Origin: Cocleimonas flava
GTDB taxonomy: Bacteria > Pseudomonadota > Gammaproteobacteria > Thiotrichales > Thiotrichaceae
Assembly: GCF_004339015.1 (NCBI RefSeq)
Contig: NZ_SMFQ01000005.1
Span: forward strand, 62,001 to 126,000
Reading direction: 5' to 3'
DNA length: 64,000 nucleotides
Of the stretch, positions 53,894 through 62,841 are shown in pieces (position 1 is the stretch's first letter; each line of letters starts with the position of its first letter). A model generated the notes under the pieces. It worked only from the letters and a program-made list of their open reading frames with translations. It did not search any database and was not told the origin of the DNA. Made by a program: the position numbers and the translations under genes.

Positions 53894-54706
53894 ATGAAGA
53901 ATATGAACCAAACAGCACTCAACAAAAACAAGCCATTCCCTACCTTATTTGTCGGGCATGGCAGTCCAATGATTTCGATACAGGATAATCGCTACACCAA
54001 AGCGTGGAAAGATATCGGTGATCGTTTGCCTAAACCGAGTGCTATCTTGATGGTATCTGCTCACTGGTACGAGCCCAAAACGGCCGTAACAGTGAGTACT
54101 TCACCAAAAACAATTCATGATTTTTATGGTTTTCCCGATGAGTTATACCAGATTCAATACCCCGCACCGGGCGATCAAGCACTTGCTGAACGTGTGAAAG
54201 AATTATTATCGCCCATTTCTGTCCATCAAGACGACAACTGGGGATTAGATCATGGCGCATGGTCGGTACTAAAACACATGTACCCAAATGCAGATATTCC
54301 CGTGGTGCAGATCAGTATTAATTCCAATCAACCTGCGCAATTTCACTATGAACTTGGGCGAAAGCTTCAACAGCTTCGACATGAAAATGTGATGATTATC
54401 GGTAGCGGTAATATTGTGCATAACCTAAGGCATTATACGGGTGATAACGCCACCCAAACTCAGCATGACTGGGCGATTCGATTTGAGGATAAAGTCAAAG
54501 ATCTATTAGTGTCAAAAGATCATAAAAGCCTGATTGAATATAAAAACCTGGGACCTGATGCGGCATTATCAATCCCAACACCAGAACACTATCTGCCTCT
54601 GCTTTATGTACTCGGCGCGAGTCTGCCAGATGAGTCGATAAGCATTCCTATTGATGGTGTTGAAAGTGGTTCTATCTCGATGTTAGCGGTTGAAATGGGG
54701 GATTAG
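53894..54706 (+). CDS. ygiD: Class III extradiol dioxygenase, 4,5-DOPA dioxygenase-like (YgiD)
   Basis: 270 residues; ATG 53903 is an alternative start with better spacing to GGGA. LFVGHGSPM (His ligand), SAHWYEP (second His), GLDHGAWSVL (third His) and GSGNIVHNLR are the conserved metal and catalytic motifs of the YgiD/LigB superfamily. Such enzymes cleave catechol rings, for example DOPA. It is downstream of doxX and the secreted protein cluster and probably shares the LysR-type control seen at 52294. Substrate in this organism is unknown. Confidence 0.9.
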   Translation: MKNMNQTALNKNKPFPTLFVGHGSPMISIQDNRYTKAWKDIGDRLPKPSAILMVSAHWYEPKTAVTVSTSPKTIHDFYGFPDELYQIQYPAPGDQALAERVKELLSPISVHQDDNWGLDHGAWSVLKHMYPNADIPVVQISINSNQPAQFHYELGRKLQQLRHENVMIIGSGNIVHNLRHYTGDNATQTQHDWAIRFEDKVKDLLVSKDHKSLIEYKNLGPDAALSIPTPEHYLPLLYVLGASLPDESISIPIDGVESGSISMLAVEMGD

Positions 54707-54734
54707 ATTATCCTGCTGGAAAGCGTGATAGATC

Positions 54735-54767
54735 GTTGTTACACGGTTGTTACTCGGTTGTCACTCG
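54735..54767. repeat. Three tandem 11-base repeats
   Basis: GTTGTTACACG, GTTGTTACTCG and GTTGTCACTCG run head to tail between the convergent ygiD and PAS-GGDEF genes. Their role is unknown. Confidence 0.75.
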
Positions 54768-54779
54768 TAATACTTTTAA

Positions 54780-55673
54780 CTAGGCGCACACTTTATTGCG
54801 CCCTGTTTTTTTGGCTTTATATAAATTATCGTCGGCTCTTTTTATAATTTTCGTATGGTCCGTGTCTGAATTTTCAACTTCAGATATACCGATACTCATG
54901 GTTGCCAAAATATCCCCATTACACGTCTTGATCGGTGTGTTAGAAACAATTTCTCTTATCTTTTCGGCGATAACTAAAGCAGATTCTTTATTGGTTGCGG
55001 GTAACAATACGCAGAATTCTTCCCCACCGACTCTTGCCATGCGATCGTACATTCTTAAGTTTGATTCGCACGCCAGAGAAATAGTCTGAATAGCGGTATC
55101 ACCAACTAAATGACCAAAATCATCATTGATCTTTTTGAAGTGATCGATATCGAGCATCAGCAATGAGAACACTTCACCACTTCGATGATAATGAGGCAGT
55201 TCGTTATCCAGAATTTCGTCAAAGGTTCTTCTGTTAATCAAGCCGGTTAAAGGGTCGGTTCTTGATAGAACCTCGAGTTTTTCCTCCACGTCTTTCTGCT
55301 CTGTCACATCACGCTCAATTGCCACAAAATGAGTGATAACGCCTTGCGGATTCTTTAAGGGATGAATACTTAAATCCAGCCAATACCCTCTTCCGGATTT
55401 ACTTTGATTTTTGATGGTTACTCTAACAGGGACTTTTTGCTCTAATCCTTTTCTGATGATTTTCTTAGTCTCACCATCTGTTTCTTCAGATTGTAAAATT
55501 CTGGGGTTTTTACCTAATACTTCTTCGGCGGTATATCCGGAAAGCTTGGTGAAGGCTTCATTGACATAGACAATCTCAGGCCCCGGATTATCAATATCAT
55601 CTGACTTGGTAACGATGATGACATCATTAGCAAATTCCACGATATCTCGAAAATTGAAATCGAATTCTTTCAT
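54780..55673 (-). CDS. PAS-GGDEF diguanylate cyclase
   Basis: 297 residues, soluble. A PAS/PAC sensor (DIVEFANDVIIVTKSDD, IVYVNEAFTKLSGYTAEEVL, then the PAC block HFVAIERDVTEQK) occupies residues 5-125, and a GGDEF domain starts at DPLTGLINRR. The active signature is GGEEF (ARVGGEEFCVLLP), a normal active variant, and LDIDHFKKINDDFG gives the metal Asp. It should make c-di-GMP in response to a ligand or redox state at the PAS domain, which is often flavin-binding in related short PAS-GGDEF proteins but lacks an obvious NCRFLQ motif here (it has NPRILQ). Confidence 0.92.
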   Translation of the reverse strand: MKEFDFNFRDIVEFANDVIIVTKSDDIDNPGPEIVYVNEAFTKLSGYTAEEVLGKNPRILQSEETDGETKKIIRKGLEQKVPVRVTIKNQSKSGRGYWLDLSIHPLKNPQGVITHFVAIERDVTEQKDVEEKLEVLSRTDPLTGLINRRTFDEILDNELPHYHRSGEVFSLLMLDIDHFKKINDDFGHLVGDTAIQTISLACESNLRMYDRMARVGGEEFCVLLPATNKESALVIAEKIREIVSNTPIKTCNGDILATMSIGISEVENSDTDHTKIIKRADDNLYKAKKTGRNKVCA

Positions 55674-55783
55674 GACTGTTTTTATTATAATTGAATCTAA
55701 AATTTAGAAATTTATTTTGTTAACAAAATAAATATATAATACCCATCGCTTTTTTTCAAAATAAACGACCAAAGGGCTGCAAT

Positions 55784-55815
55784 TAGCCACCCCCCTACTT
55801 TGGGGCGTTTTTTTA
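55784..55815 (+). repeat. Polar C-rich intergenic element, copy 17
   Basis: TAGCCACCCCCCTACTTT then GGGGCGTTTTTTTATA, 72 bases beyond the stop of the minus-strand esterase gene, antisense to it. Confidence 0.9.
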
Positions 55816-55886
55816 TATATGTTAGCGAATATCTAACGTTAGCGTTTAAGGCTAGCCGCTAAACTAATGTCCTTAATTGCTTTTAA

Positions 55887-56996
55887 TTAACGATTAAAAT
55901 ACAACCAGATCACTTCAGAAATATTCGGCCCGCGTGTATCACTGTAAGACCCGGGCAAGCCACCTATCCAGCCATGAGATAACTGGTCGACAGTGAGAAA
56001 ATCCACTGACTTATCGGTACCAAACTGACCATAGTGCTGGTATTGCCAGTTAATTCCTCTGGTTGTATCGGCTAGCATCGTGACTTCTGCAGGATTTATC
56101 TCCTTGAAGGCTAACCAACTATCGCGCAAATTCAGCCCTGCTTGCAAAGGAACTGTTTCATCCGCTTCTGACTGAATCACCAGTAATGGCGCCAATCGAC
56201 CGTGACCATTTAGCGCGATTTGATCACGCATGCGTTTCACAATAAGGCCTAAGGAACGATAGTGTACCGATAAAAATGAAACCGTCTTCACCGCTCTAGC
56301 CGTCTCGTCGTAAGCCACCCCCGCCACACTCGCACCCGAAGCAAATAAACTACCGTGCGCGACCAATGCCGCTACCGTCATACCTGCGCCCGACGACAAT
56401 CCGGTAATGTGAATCCGTTTTGGATCAACACTAAATTCTTCCTGCACCTGTTTTATAATACGACCGATATCCTCCACTTCCCCCGATCCGGCCTGTATGT
56501 GTTGCTTCATCCACCACGCCCAGCAATTCTTATTGCGCAGGCTCAAATAGCCCGTCACGAATGGATAAACCACAATAAAGCGTTCGCGTTCGGCAATTGC
56601 ATCGAAACCACTAATTGCACGAATATCATCATCAGTCTGACGACAACCATGCAACACAACGACGACTGGCAAGGGTTCACCTTCAACATAGTCTGCAGGC
56701 GTATAAACCAGATAATCTCGACGACGGGAAAACCAGGAACCAATCATCGGCAGGCAACTACGCGAATGAGTCTGTCCTGATAACGGCTCGGCAGAATGTT
56801 CTAATGCAGCTACTTCTCGCAATTGCGCATCAAACTTACGCGGCGGTTTAAGCTCAAGAGTATCAACTTTGATTGCTGTATCAACAGCTGGAATAGACAA
56901 ATCTGGCTGATCGCGCAACTTTTGCCATCGGCTTTTCAGATAACTGCCAGCCCGCTGAAAAGCACCGCGTAACTTGTCACGCATTGAGAGAAACAT
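55887..56996 (-). CDS. PHB depolymerase-type esterase
   Basis: 369 residues. An N-terminal helical basic segment (residues 1-60, no clear signal peptide) precedes an alpha/beta hydrolase of the poly(3-hydroxybutyrate) depolymerase / LpqC family: VVLHGCRQTDDD (116-124), nucleophile elbow GLSSGAG with S201, Asp in SEADETVP (D279) and His in LSHGW (H341). The triad is complete. Such enzymes cleave short polyester or feruloyl esters; whether it acts on intracellular PHB cannot be told. No phaC or phaP is nearby. The long N-terminus may bind granules or a partner. Confidence 0.85.
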   Translation of the reverse strand: MFLSMRDKLRGAFQRAGSYLKSRWQKLRDQPDLSIPAVDTAIKVDTLELKPPRKFDAQLREVAALEHSAEPLSGQTHSRSCLPMIGSWFSRRRDYLVYTPADYVEGEPLPVVVVLHGCRQTDDDIRAISGFDAIAERERFIVVYPFVTGYLSLRNKNCWAWWMKQHIQAGSGEVEDIGRIIKQVQEEFSVDPKRIHITGLSSGAGMTVAALVAHGSLFASGASVAGVAYDETARAVKTVSFLSVHYRSLGLIVKRMRDQIALNGHGRLAPLLVIQSEADETVPLQAGLNLRDSWLAFKEINPAEVTMLADTTRGINWQYQHYGQFGTDKSVDFLTVDQLSHGWIGGLPGSYSDTRGPNISEVIWLYFNR

Positions 56997-57327
56997 ACAA
57001 AATCCTTTTTATTAAGCCCTTTTAGTTATTGGTGTACTGAGTCATTGTAAAGAGTTCAAATTATGTCTATTGATTAAAGAAAAACACCATACGTATAAAA
57101 TATGTACCTCTCTCTACGATGTAATTTAAAACGCTTTTTTATTTTTAATAAGCTACGACTTGTTAACCTATACAATGCTCGTATTTTTTAAAATATTATG
57201 AATAGTACGCTCTTCGTGTCTCTGTTCGCATTGTGATTGTGATTGTTTAGCAATTTCGTCTTCGATACACATCATATCCTGCATTGTTAGTTTCTGGTTG
57301 TTGGTTTCTCGTCATTAATTTAAACGA
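56997..57327. other. Intergenic region upstream of the PHB-depolymerase-like gene
   Basis: About 330 AT-rich bases with no coding frame and no polar C-rich element. It should include the promoter of the minus-strand esterase and the end of the LysR gene unit. Confidence 0.6.
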
Positions 57328-58218
57328 TCATCCTAAATTCAATTTAGGTTTAATGAAATCTATAAAGGCAGATACTCTTTTAGCCACGTTTGAAGATCGA
57401 TAATAGACAGCGTTGATTAATTCTCTATCCGTATCAGGTATGCGATAAGAATCTAACAGCGTCAGCAACTTTCCTGAAGCAATATCTTCATTTACCATAA
57501 AACCAGATAAACAAGCGATACCATTCCCAGACAATGCTAATTTGCGCATTGTTTCTCCACTACTCGCTGTAATAGTAGGTGTAATAGTAGGCATACCCTT
57601 AATCGGCCATTTGTTAAGCGCTTTGATAGTTGAAAAGCCAATAATCTCATGATTAGACAGATTTTGGGGGGTCACCACGATCTCATTTTTATCGATATAT
57701 TCTGGGCTTGCAACAATGTACAAGGGGCTTCTTCCTAAAGCTCTGGCGTGTAAGGTTGAATCTTCTAATTTACCGATTCTAATGGCAACATCGGTGCGTT
57801 TTTCTATCAAATCAACAAACTCTTCATTAGAGCTAAGCTCAACCTCAATATCGGGATAGGTCTCTGTAAACTCTCGCATGTGAGGTATTAGCTGATGATA
57901 AATAAAGGGGCTTGCGGCATCTATTCGTAGCTTACCTGCAGGTAAATTAGTACGTGTGGTGATATTAATTTCAGCATTATGAATTTGCTCTAAACCAAGA
58001 CTTATCGCATTTACAAATTGTCTGCCTTCATCAGTTAACGTCACTCTTCGGGTCGTCCGTGTGAAAATCGTTGTACCCAGTGCATTTTCTACCTTCGCAA
58101 CAGCGCGAGAAATGCGTGCAACTTGAATATTTAATGCTTCAGCAGCTACAGAGAATCCACCATATTCATTTACCGCGAGTAAAAGTTCCAAATCATCTGA
58201 TCGTGTTTTTAAATTCAC
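57328..58218 (-). CDS. LysR-family regulator divergent from an MFS exporter
   Basis: 296 residues with the LysR HTH (GGFSVAAEALNIQVARISRAV) and TIFTRTTRRVTLTDEG. The effector domain is complete. It is divergent from the AraJ-like MFS gene with about 170 bases between, the usual arrangement for LysR control of an exporter. Related regulators of the same group often control their divergent transporter in response to its substrate. No specific operator was identified, although AT-rich sequence with short TTxT repeats fills the gap. Confidence 0.9.
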   Translation of the reverse strand: MNLKTRSDDLELLLAVNEYGGFSVAAEALNIQVARISRAVAKVENALGTTIFTRTTRRVTLTDEGRQFVNAISLGLEQIHNAEINITTRTNLPAGKLRIDAASPFIYHQLIPHMREFTETYPDIEVELSSNEEFVDLIEKRTDVAIRIGKLEDSTLHARALGRSPLYIVASPEYIDKNEIVVTPQNLSNHEIIGFSTIKALNKWPIKGMPTITPTITASSGETMRKLALSGNGIACLSGFMVNEDIASGKLLTLLDSYRIPDTDRELINAVYYRSSNVAKRVSAFIDFIKPKLNLG

Positions 58219-58390
58219 ATTAATACCATTTTCTACAAAAGTAATTTGTCAATAGTGACATTTATTGAAAAAGTCTAACAGATAATAATAGGTACCTCTC
58301 AGCTTTTCACAAGATTGTTAGTGTTGTTTAAGAGCTGACAATAAATATTTTTAACTTTACATATTTTTTACAACAAATCAGGAGATTAAA

Positions 58391-59569
58391 ATGCCGTTAG
58401 CATTACTCGCATTAGCATTGAGTGCTTTTGCCATAGGAACAACAGAATTTGTTATTGTCGGTTTGCTACCAACAATGGCAATAGATCTTAATGTTTCAAT
58501 TCCATCGGCGGGCTTGCTCGTCAGCTTATATGCAATGGGTGTCGCAGTAGGTGCGCCTATTCTGACTGCACTAACAAGTCGCTGGAATAGAAAACATGTT
58601 TTATTATCAGTCATGGCGCTATTCGTGGTCGGCAATTTGGTTGCCTGGCAGGCACCAAATTACGAATCTTTGATCATTGCTCGTGTCTTAACCGGGTTAG
58701 CGCATGGAGTGTTTTTCTCAATCGGTTCTACCATCGCTGCAGGTTTAGTCCCAAAAGAAAAAGGCGCCAGCGCCATAGCAATTATGTTTACGGGTTTAAC
58801 TGTAGCATTAGTCACAGGCGTTCCTTTAGGGACTTATATCGGTCAAATATATGGATGGGAAGCCACCTTTTTAACTGTTTCGGCGTTAGGTTTACTTGCG
58901 ATGATTGGGAGCGCGATTTTAGTACCGAATAATTTGAAACAATCCAAACCCGCAAAAGTTTCTGCACAATTTAAAGTACTCACGCATCCCAGATTATTAT
59001 TGGTGTACGCGATTACCGCCATTGGCTACGGTGGAACTTTCATCGCCTTTACTTACTTAGCGCCAATTCTTAGTCAAGTAAGCAATATTCAGGATAACGT
59101 GATTAGTTTAATACTACTGGTATACGGATTATCCGTTGCTGTCGGTAATATTCTAGGAGGTAAAATGGCAGATAAATTGGGGCCAATTAAAGCGCTAACT
59201 ATCATTTTTGGTGGGCTAGCAGCTATCCTGTTAATGTTTAACTTTACTGCACCGAACCCAATAGCAGCTGTTGCCACAATATTAATCTGGGGGGCATTTG
59301 CCTTCGGTAACGTACCCGGTTTACAAATATACGTTGTAAAATTAGCCGAACAATATACACCCGATGCCGTCGATGTAGCATCTGGTTTAAATATAGCCGC
59401 ATTCAATGTTGGAATAGCATTAGGCGCATGGAGTGGTGGCTTAATCGTTGAAGCATCTGGATTAATGAATACCCCTTGGGTGGGAGCAATCGTAGTATTG
59501 GTTGCGCTTGGACTTACCCGATTCAGCGGATCTTTGGATAATAAAATAATGCGAACATCAACCATTTAA
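58391..59569 (+). CDS. MFS exporter, AraJ/YdhP-like
   Basis: 392 residues with 12 predicted helices. The first helix (FAIGTTEFVIVGLLPTMA) is the signature of the AraJ/YdhP branch of drug/arabinose-efflux MFS proteins. The conserved cytoplasmic loop SRWNRKHVLL and the helix-5 motif TGVPLGTYIGQ follow. AGGAG lies upstream of the ATG. The divergent LysR gene is the likely regulator, and a strong terminator follows. Substrate unknown; sugars or drugs are typical for the family. Confidence 0.9.
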   Translation: MPLALLALALSAFAIGTTEFVIVGLLPTMAIDLNVSIPSAGLLVSLYAMGVAVGAPILTALTSRWNRKHVLLSVMALFVVGNLVAWQAPNYESLIIARVLTGLAHGVFFSIGSTIAAGLVPKEKGASAIAIMFTGLTVALVTGVPLGTYIGQIYGWEATFLTVSALGLLAMIGSAILVPNNLKQSKPAKVSAQFKVLTHPRLLLVYAITAIGYGGTFIAFTYLAPILSQVSNIQDNVISLILLVYGLSVAVGNILGGKMADKLGPIKALTIIFGGLAAILLMFNFTAPNPIAAVATILIWGAFAFGNVPGLQIYVVKLAEQYTPDAVDVASGLNIAAFNVGIALGAWSGGLIVEASGLMNTPWVGAIVVLVALGLTRFSGSLDNKIMRTSTI

Positions 59570-59576
59570 GTAATAT

Positions 59577-59609
59577 AAAAAAAGCCCGATATAATTCGGG
59601 CTTTTTTTA
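59577..59609 (+). terminator. Intrinsic terminator after the MFS gene
   Basis: AAAAAAAGCCCGA, short loop, TTCGGGCTTTTTTTAT. It is symmetrical and may also serve the convergent NifX-like gene. Confidence 0.92.
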
Positions 59610-59704
59610 TATTCAGATAAGAATGAGGAAATAAAACCAAAACAGTTATCGTGATTTACCGGAGTTCCCATAGCCAGATCAACTTATAACTTACAACTAA
59701 TAAT

Positions 59705-60031
59705 TTATACATGAGTTGAAATCAGTTCTTCAACAACAGCATTAACAGCAATCAGCGGATCTGTTTCGCTGGTTTTTACCAAACGAATATTACGCTCTGC
59801 CATCTTACGTTCAAATCCACTTCCACACCCTGCTGTAATTAAAACATCAAGTTCATCAATAGGATGGCTTGCCGATCCGGTCTCATGCAGTGACATTTCT
59901 TTGGGTAAATCAATTCGCTCCAGCTCTTTAAGTTGCTTATCGTCATCTAACTGATACACAAAAAAACGTCGAGCTTTTCCTGCGTGTCCAGTAATGGTGC
60001 GAAAATTCTGTGAAGTAACGCCGATTTTCAT
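59705..60031 (-). CDS. NifX/NafY-type dinitrogenase FeMo-cofactor-binding domain protein
   Basis: 108 residues from ATG 60031 (MKIGVTSQNFRTITGHAGKA); the frame to 60043 is an extension. The fold pattern of an initial strand, RRFFVYQLDDD, then VLITAGCGSGFERKMAERNI is that of the NifX/NafY/VnfX family, which binds FeMo-cofactor or iron-sulfur precursors. One Cys is seen (AGCGSG). Stand-alone members in non-diazotrophs handle metal clusters for other enzymes. No nif genes are present. GAG lies upstream of the start. Confidence 0.85.
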   Translation of the reverse strand: MKIGVTSQNFRTITGHAGKARRFFVYQLDDDKQLKELERIDLPKEMSLHETGSASHPIDELDVLITAGCGSGFERKMAERNIRLVKTSETDPLIAVNAVVEELISTHV

Positions 60032-60221
60032 TTTAAACTCCAAAATTTAAGGGTTAAGAAAGCCTGATACGATTAGAAAGGACTTGTCTCACCAAGATGT
60101 AAAGTATCTTGAAGTAATATGATATTAATAGGTCTTGAATATATCCTTGAGAATTCTCAACTGAGTGAAAATAACCTACTTTATTAGTCGAAAAAGTATT
60201 GAAGATAATACTTTTTACCAA

Positions 60222-60253
60222 TTAGTCACCCCCCTACTTATAGGGCATTTTTT
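60222..60253 (+). repeat. Polar C-rich intergenic element, copy 18
   Basis: TAGTCACCCCCCTACTTATA then GGGCATTTTTTGTT, 50 bases beyond the stop of the minus-strand YitT gene, antisense to it. Confidence 0.88.
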
Positions 60254-60303
60254 GTTCATTCGGTTCGAAATGATAGATATTAAAAAGCCCAAGCTTTCCT
60301 GGT

Positions 60304-60924
60304 TCAACCAATATGATAACGCCCGGGTTTATGCCCAAAAGCGACCACAATATTCATGGAAACTGCACCAACAATGGACAGTAATAACAAGTCTAAAGGC
60401 ACGATGAAAAACCCTAAAGCCACAATGCAAACGTCGACTGACATCTGAAACTTACCGGCACTGATGCCAAAACGGTCCTGCATGTATTTAGACAGAACCC
60501 CTAGACCGCCAAGACTGGAAACGTGCCTAAACATAATTAAAATTCCCATACCAATCAGCAAGCCACCTGCAACAGCCGCAAAGTAACGGTTAATGGATTC
60601 TAATGAAAAAACGTAATGCAGATTATCGGTACAGAACGAAACGATGGTGACCGAGGTAAAAGTATTAAACGTGAAGCGCTTGCCCATGCGCGTCCATGCG
60701 AGATAGTAAAACGGTAAGTTCACAACAAAGAAAAGCTGGCCAAATGATAACGGCATAATCTGTTGCAACATCAGAGCAATGCCAGCTGTTCCGCCAGTAA
60801 GGAAACCGCAATACTTGAAAAAGTAAATCCCCATGGAGACAAACAAAGATGCCATCGTCAATGCTAACAGGTCTTCCCTGATAGAATGATAGGACTTCGG
60901 CTGGATCTCATTTTGCTTTGACAT
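60304..60924 (-). CDS. YitT family membrane protein
   Basis: 206 residues with five to six helices. LTGGTAGIALMLQQIMPLSFG and FFVVNLPFYYLAWTRMGKRF are characteristic of the YitT (DUF161) family, and a GGLLIGMGILIMFRHVSSLGG segment follows. This is the short form lacking the C-terminal DUF2179 domain found in Gram-positive members. Function unknown; proposed roles involve membrane transport. It lies upstream of the NifX-like gene on the same strand but is separated by a polar C-rich element and over 250 bases, so it is probably a single unit. Confidence 0.85.
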   Translation of the reverse strand: MSKQNEIQPKSYHSIREDLLALTMASLFVSMGIYFFKYCGFLTGGTAGIALMLQQIMPLSFGQLFFVVNLPFYYLAWTRMGKRFTFNTFTSVTIVSFCTDNLHYVFSLESINRYFAAVAGGLLIGMGILIMFRHVSSLGGLGVLSKYMQDRFGISAGKFQMSVDVCIVALGFFIVPLDLLLLSIVGAVSMNIVVAFGHKPGRYHIG

Positions 60925-61049
60925 GTTTTACCTATTTGCCATGATTACAAAAAAGCCGCCATTCTAATGGTCGGCCATATAAAGTAAACATGCACAACAC
61001 ATGCCAAAGTTAATTTAATGTCCTTGTTGATTTGTTTGTTTATTAGTAA

Positions 61050-61081
61050 TTTCCACCCCCCTACTTCGGGGCGTTTTTTTA
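61050..61081 (+). repeat. Polar C-rich intergenic element, copy 19
   Basis: TTCCACCCCCCTACTTC then GGGGCGTTTTTTT, ending one base before the stop of the minus-strand symporter gene, antisense to it. Confidence 0.9.
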
Positions 61082-61082
61082 T

Positions 61083-62474
61083 TTAACCGAGATTACGCTG
61101 CTTAATATTTCTTTCTTTTTCTTTTAGCCCCAATGCAAAAGAGACAAAACCTACGATCGTAATGGTGATGCAAATAATCAATAGTTTTGAATATTTGTGT
61201 TCATAGCCGAACAGATCAAACATCCAGGTGGTGTAATTTGAGCTTTCGGTGATATAAGTAATACCACCAAACACGGTCACCACAAAAGTCACTACCACGG
61301 GCCATAAAGCAACATCGCGATTACCCCAGATACAAAATACAATAATCGGTAATAAGAACATGGATAAGGTCCCGCTTACTGCTACTGCTGCGTAAAGGTC
61401 TTTACTATCCCAGAGTAAGAACAAGCCACCTACTATCAAAAAGGCGACCATCACAATACGTCCCGACATCATGGTTTCGGGGAGTAATTTCATGTCTTTA
61501 ACGACAAGTTTTGAGGCGCTAGAAAAAGTAGAATCAAGCGTCGATAAGGCAGAGATTATGAGCGCAACGCTAAATACAGCCATGATAGGTTGACCGAATA
61601 AGCGAGTGAGTGCGTCCATCATGCCTTCGCTTTCCAGGTTATTTAAACCGGCAAACACTCCTAAAAGTGCAAACATTAAAATACACACTATCGAAATCCA
61701 TGCGGCATGCAGGAATGATTTTTTTGTCGTTTCCTGATCGGCTAAAAACCCGCGATCCATCATCACCGGATCATGTAATGGGTAGCTCCAAACCTGCAAA
61801 CCTGCGACGACTAACAACACCCAACCAGGCGATTTGATATCAGGTGATGAGTTAAATACGGCACCCAAGTCAAAAGCAGGATTAAATAACATAGCGATAA
61901 ATAAGATAACGACAAGTGCGATAACCAATACCGACTGTAAAACATCCGTACGTAAAGAGGCGCGTAAGCCTCCCATAGATGAGTAGCCAACAGTAATCAC
62001 ACCGATTGCCAGCATCGCAGAGAAATATTCGAGGCTGCCTTTTAAGCCAAAGATTTCGCCTACGACAATTAAGTTGGCAAATACTTCGCTGAGTAATCGC
62101 AAGATCACCACAAAGTTATACATGCCTGCGCCTGTTGCGCCGAATTTAGCGCTTAAGAAACCTTGTACATTGTCATAGCCGTGTTTAAAACGCAGGTGAT
62201 TAATAATTGCGCCACCAGTGACAAAGCTAAAATAATACGCGGCATAGGCTAGTGCGCCTGCAATACCATAATAAAAACCGAGAATGGCTGCCGTCATCAA
62301 TGAACGAGCGAATATCCAGGTGGTGACTTGGGAGAGGACTAAGGTCCAGAGTGATGGCGCGATGCCTGTTTCTGAGTAGCCTCGATAGAAGCCTTCAATC
62401 GTGCGAATACGTGGAGAAATAACGATGCTTGCCATCAAGACAAGGGCAGTTATGCCAATTAAGTAAGGTGTCAT
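61083..62474 (-). CDS. Sodium:solute symporter family protein
   Basis: 463 residues, about 13 helices. The SSS pattern includes FVTGGAIINHLRFKHGYDNVQ, LLSEVFANLIVVGEIFGL, GYSSMGGLRASLRTDVLQSV and SALSTLDSTFSSASKLVVKD, covering the sodium and substrate-gate helices. No fused kinase domain. It is a single gene; the substrate (sugar, amino acid, osmolyte or carboxylate) cannot be assigned, since the neighbours are a radical SAM gene on the other strand and YitT. ATG 62474 has AACCTTTAA upstream on the coding strand; the ribosome site is weak. Confidence 0.9.
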   Translation of the reverse strand: MTPYLIGITALVLMASIVISPRIRTIEGFYRGYSETGIAPSLWTLVLSQVTTWIFARSLMTAAILGFYYGIAGALAYAAYYFSFVTGGAIINHLRFKHGYDNVQGFLSAKFGATGAGMYNFVVILRLLSEVFANLIVVGEIFGLKGSLEYFSAMLAIGVITVGYSSMGGLRASLRTDVLQSVLVIALVVILFIAMLFNPAFDLGAVFNSSPDIKSPGWVLLVVAGLQVWSYPLHDPVMMDRGFLADQETTKKSFLHAAWISIVCILMFALLGVFAGLNNLESEGMMDALTRLFGQPIMAVFSVALIISALSTLDSTFSSASKLVVKDMKLLPETMMSGRIVMVAFLIVGGLFLLWDSKDLYAAVAVSGTLSMFLLPIIVFCIWGNRDVALWPVVVTFVVTVFGGITYITESSNYTTWMFDLFGYEHKYSKLLIICITITIVGFVSFALGLKEKERNIKQRNLG

Positions 62475-62841
62475 TTAAAGGTTAATCCCCATGTCAAAAA
62501 TTGTTGTGGTTGTTATACGTATGAATGAACTGCTTGGATGATGTTAAATAGAAGTTTTATTAAAAAAACTCGAAAGATTACAAAGCTTTGTATTTCTTGT
62601 GATTCATATAGTTCACACGTTAATACTTTTTACTGAAGTAGAAGTACTCCTGAATGAACCACAAGTGTGTTCAATACTTCATAATAGAGAGCAGTTAAAA
62701 TAGCTGCGAGCGAATTTCTTTGTATTTTTTTGAATTAACTTCTCAAAAAAACATCTAAAATAAATGTTTCTCCGTAAGAGTACTCTATGTTATTTACGTT
62801 GAGGCCTACCGGGTTTAAGACCGAGTTTAAGAATAGTAAAA
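62475..62841. other. Divergent intergenic region, symporter and radical SAM genes
   Basis: About 365 bases, AT-rich, with divergent promoters presumably within. No coding frame and no polar C-rich element were found. Short direct repeats (GGGTTTAAGA and GAGTTTAAGA) lie just before the radical SAM start. Confidence 0.6.

Noticed and set aside
59705-60031. NifX-like gene as evidence of nitrogen fixation
   Set aside because: No other nif genes are present, and stand-alone members of this family occur in non-fixers.
60165-60407. Plus-strand 80-residue frame through polar element copy 18
   Set aside because: It crosses the element and the 3' end of the YitT gene, with low-complexity coding and no ribosome site.
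801-61081. Polar C-rich elements as a CRISPR array or transposon ends
   Set aside because: Copies are spread singly over 60 kb with no regular spacers, and no transposase or target-site duplications were seen.
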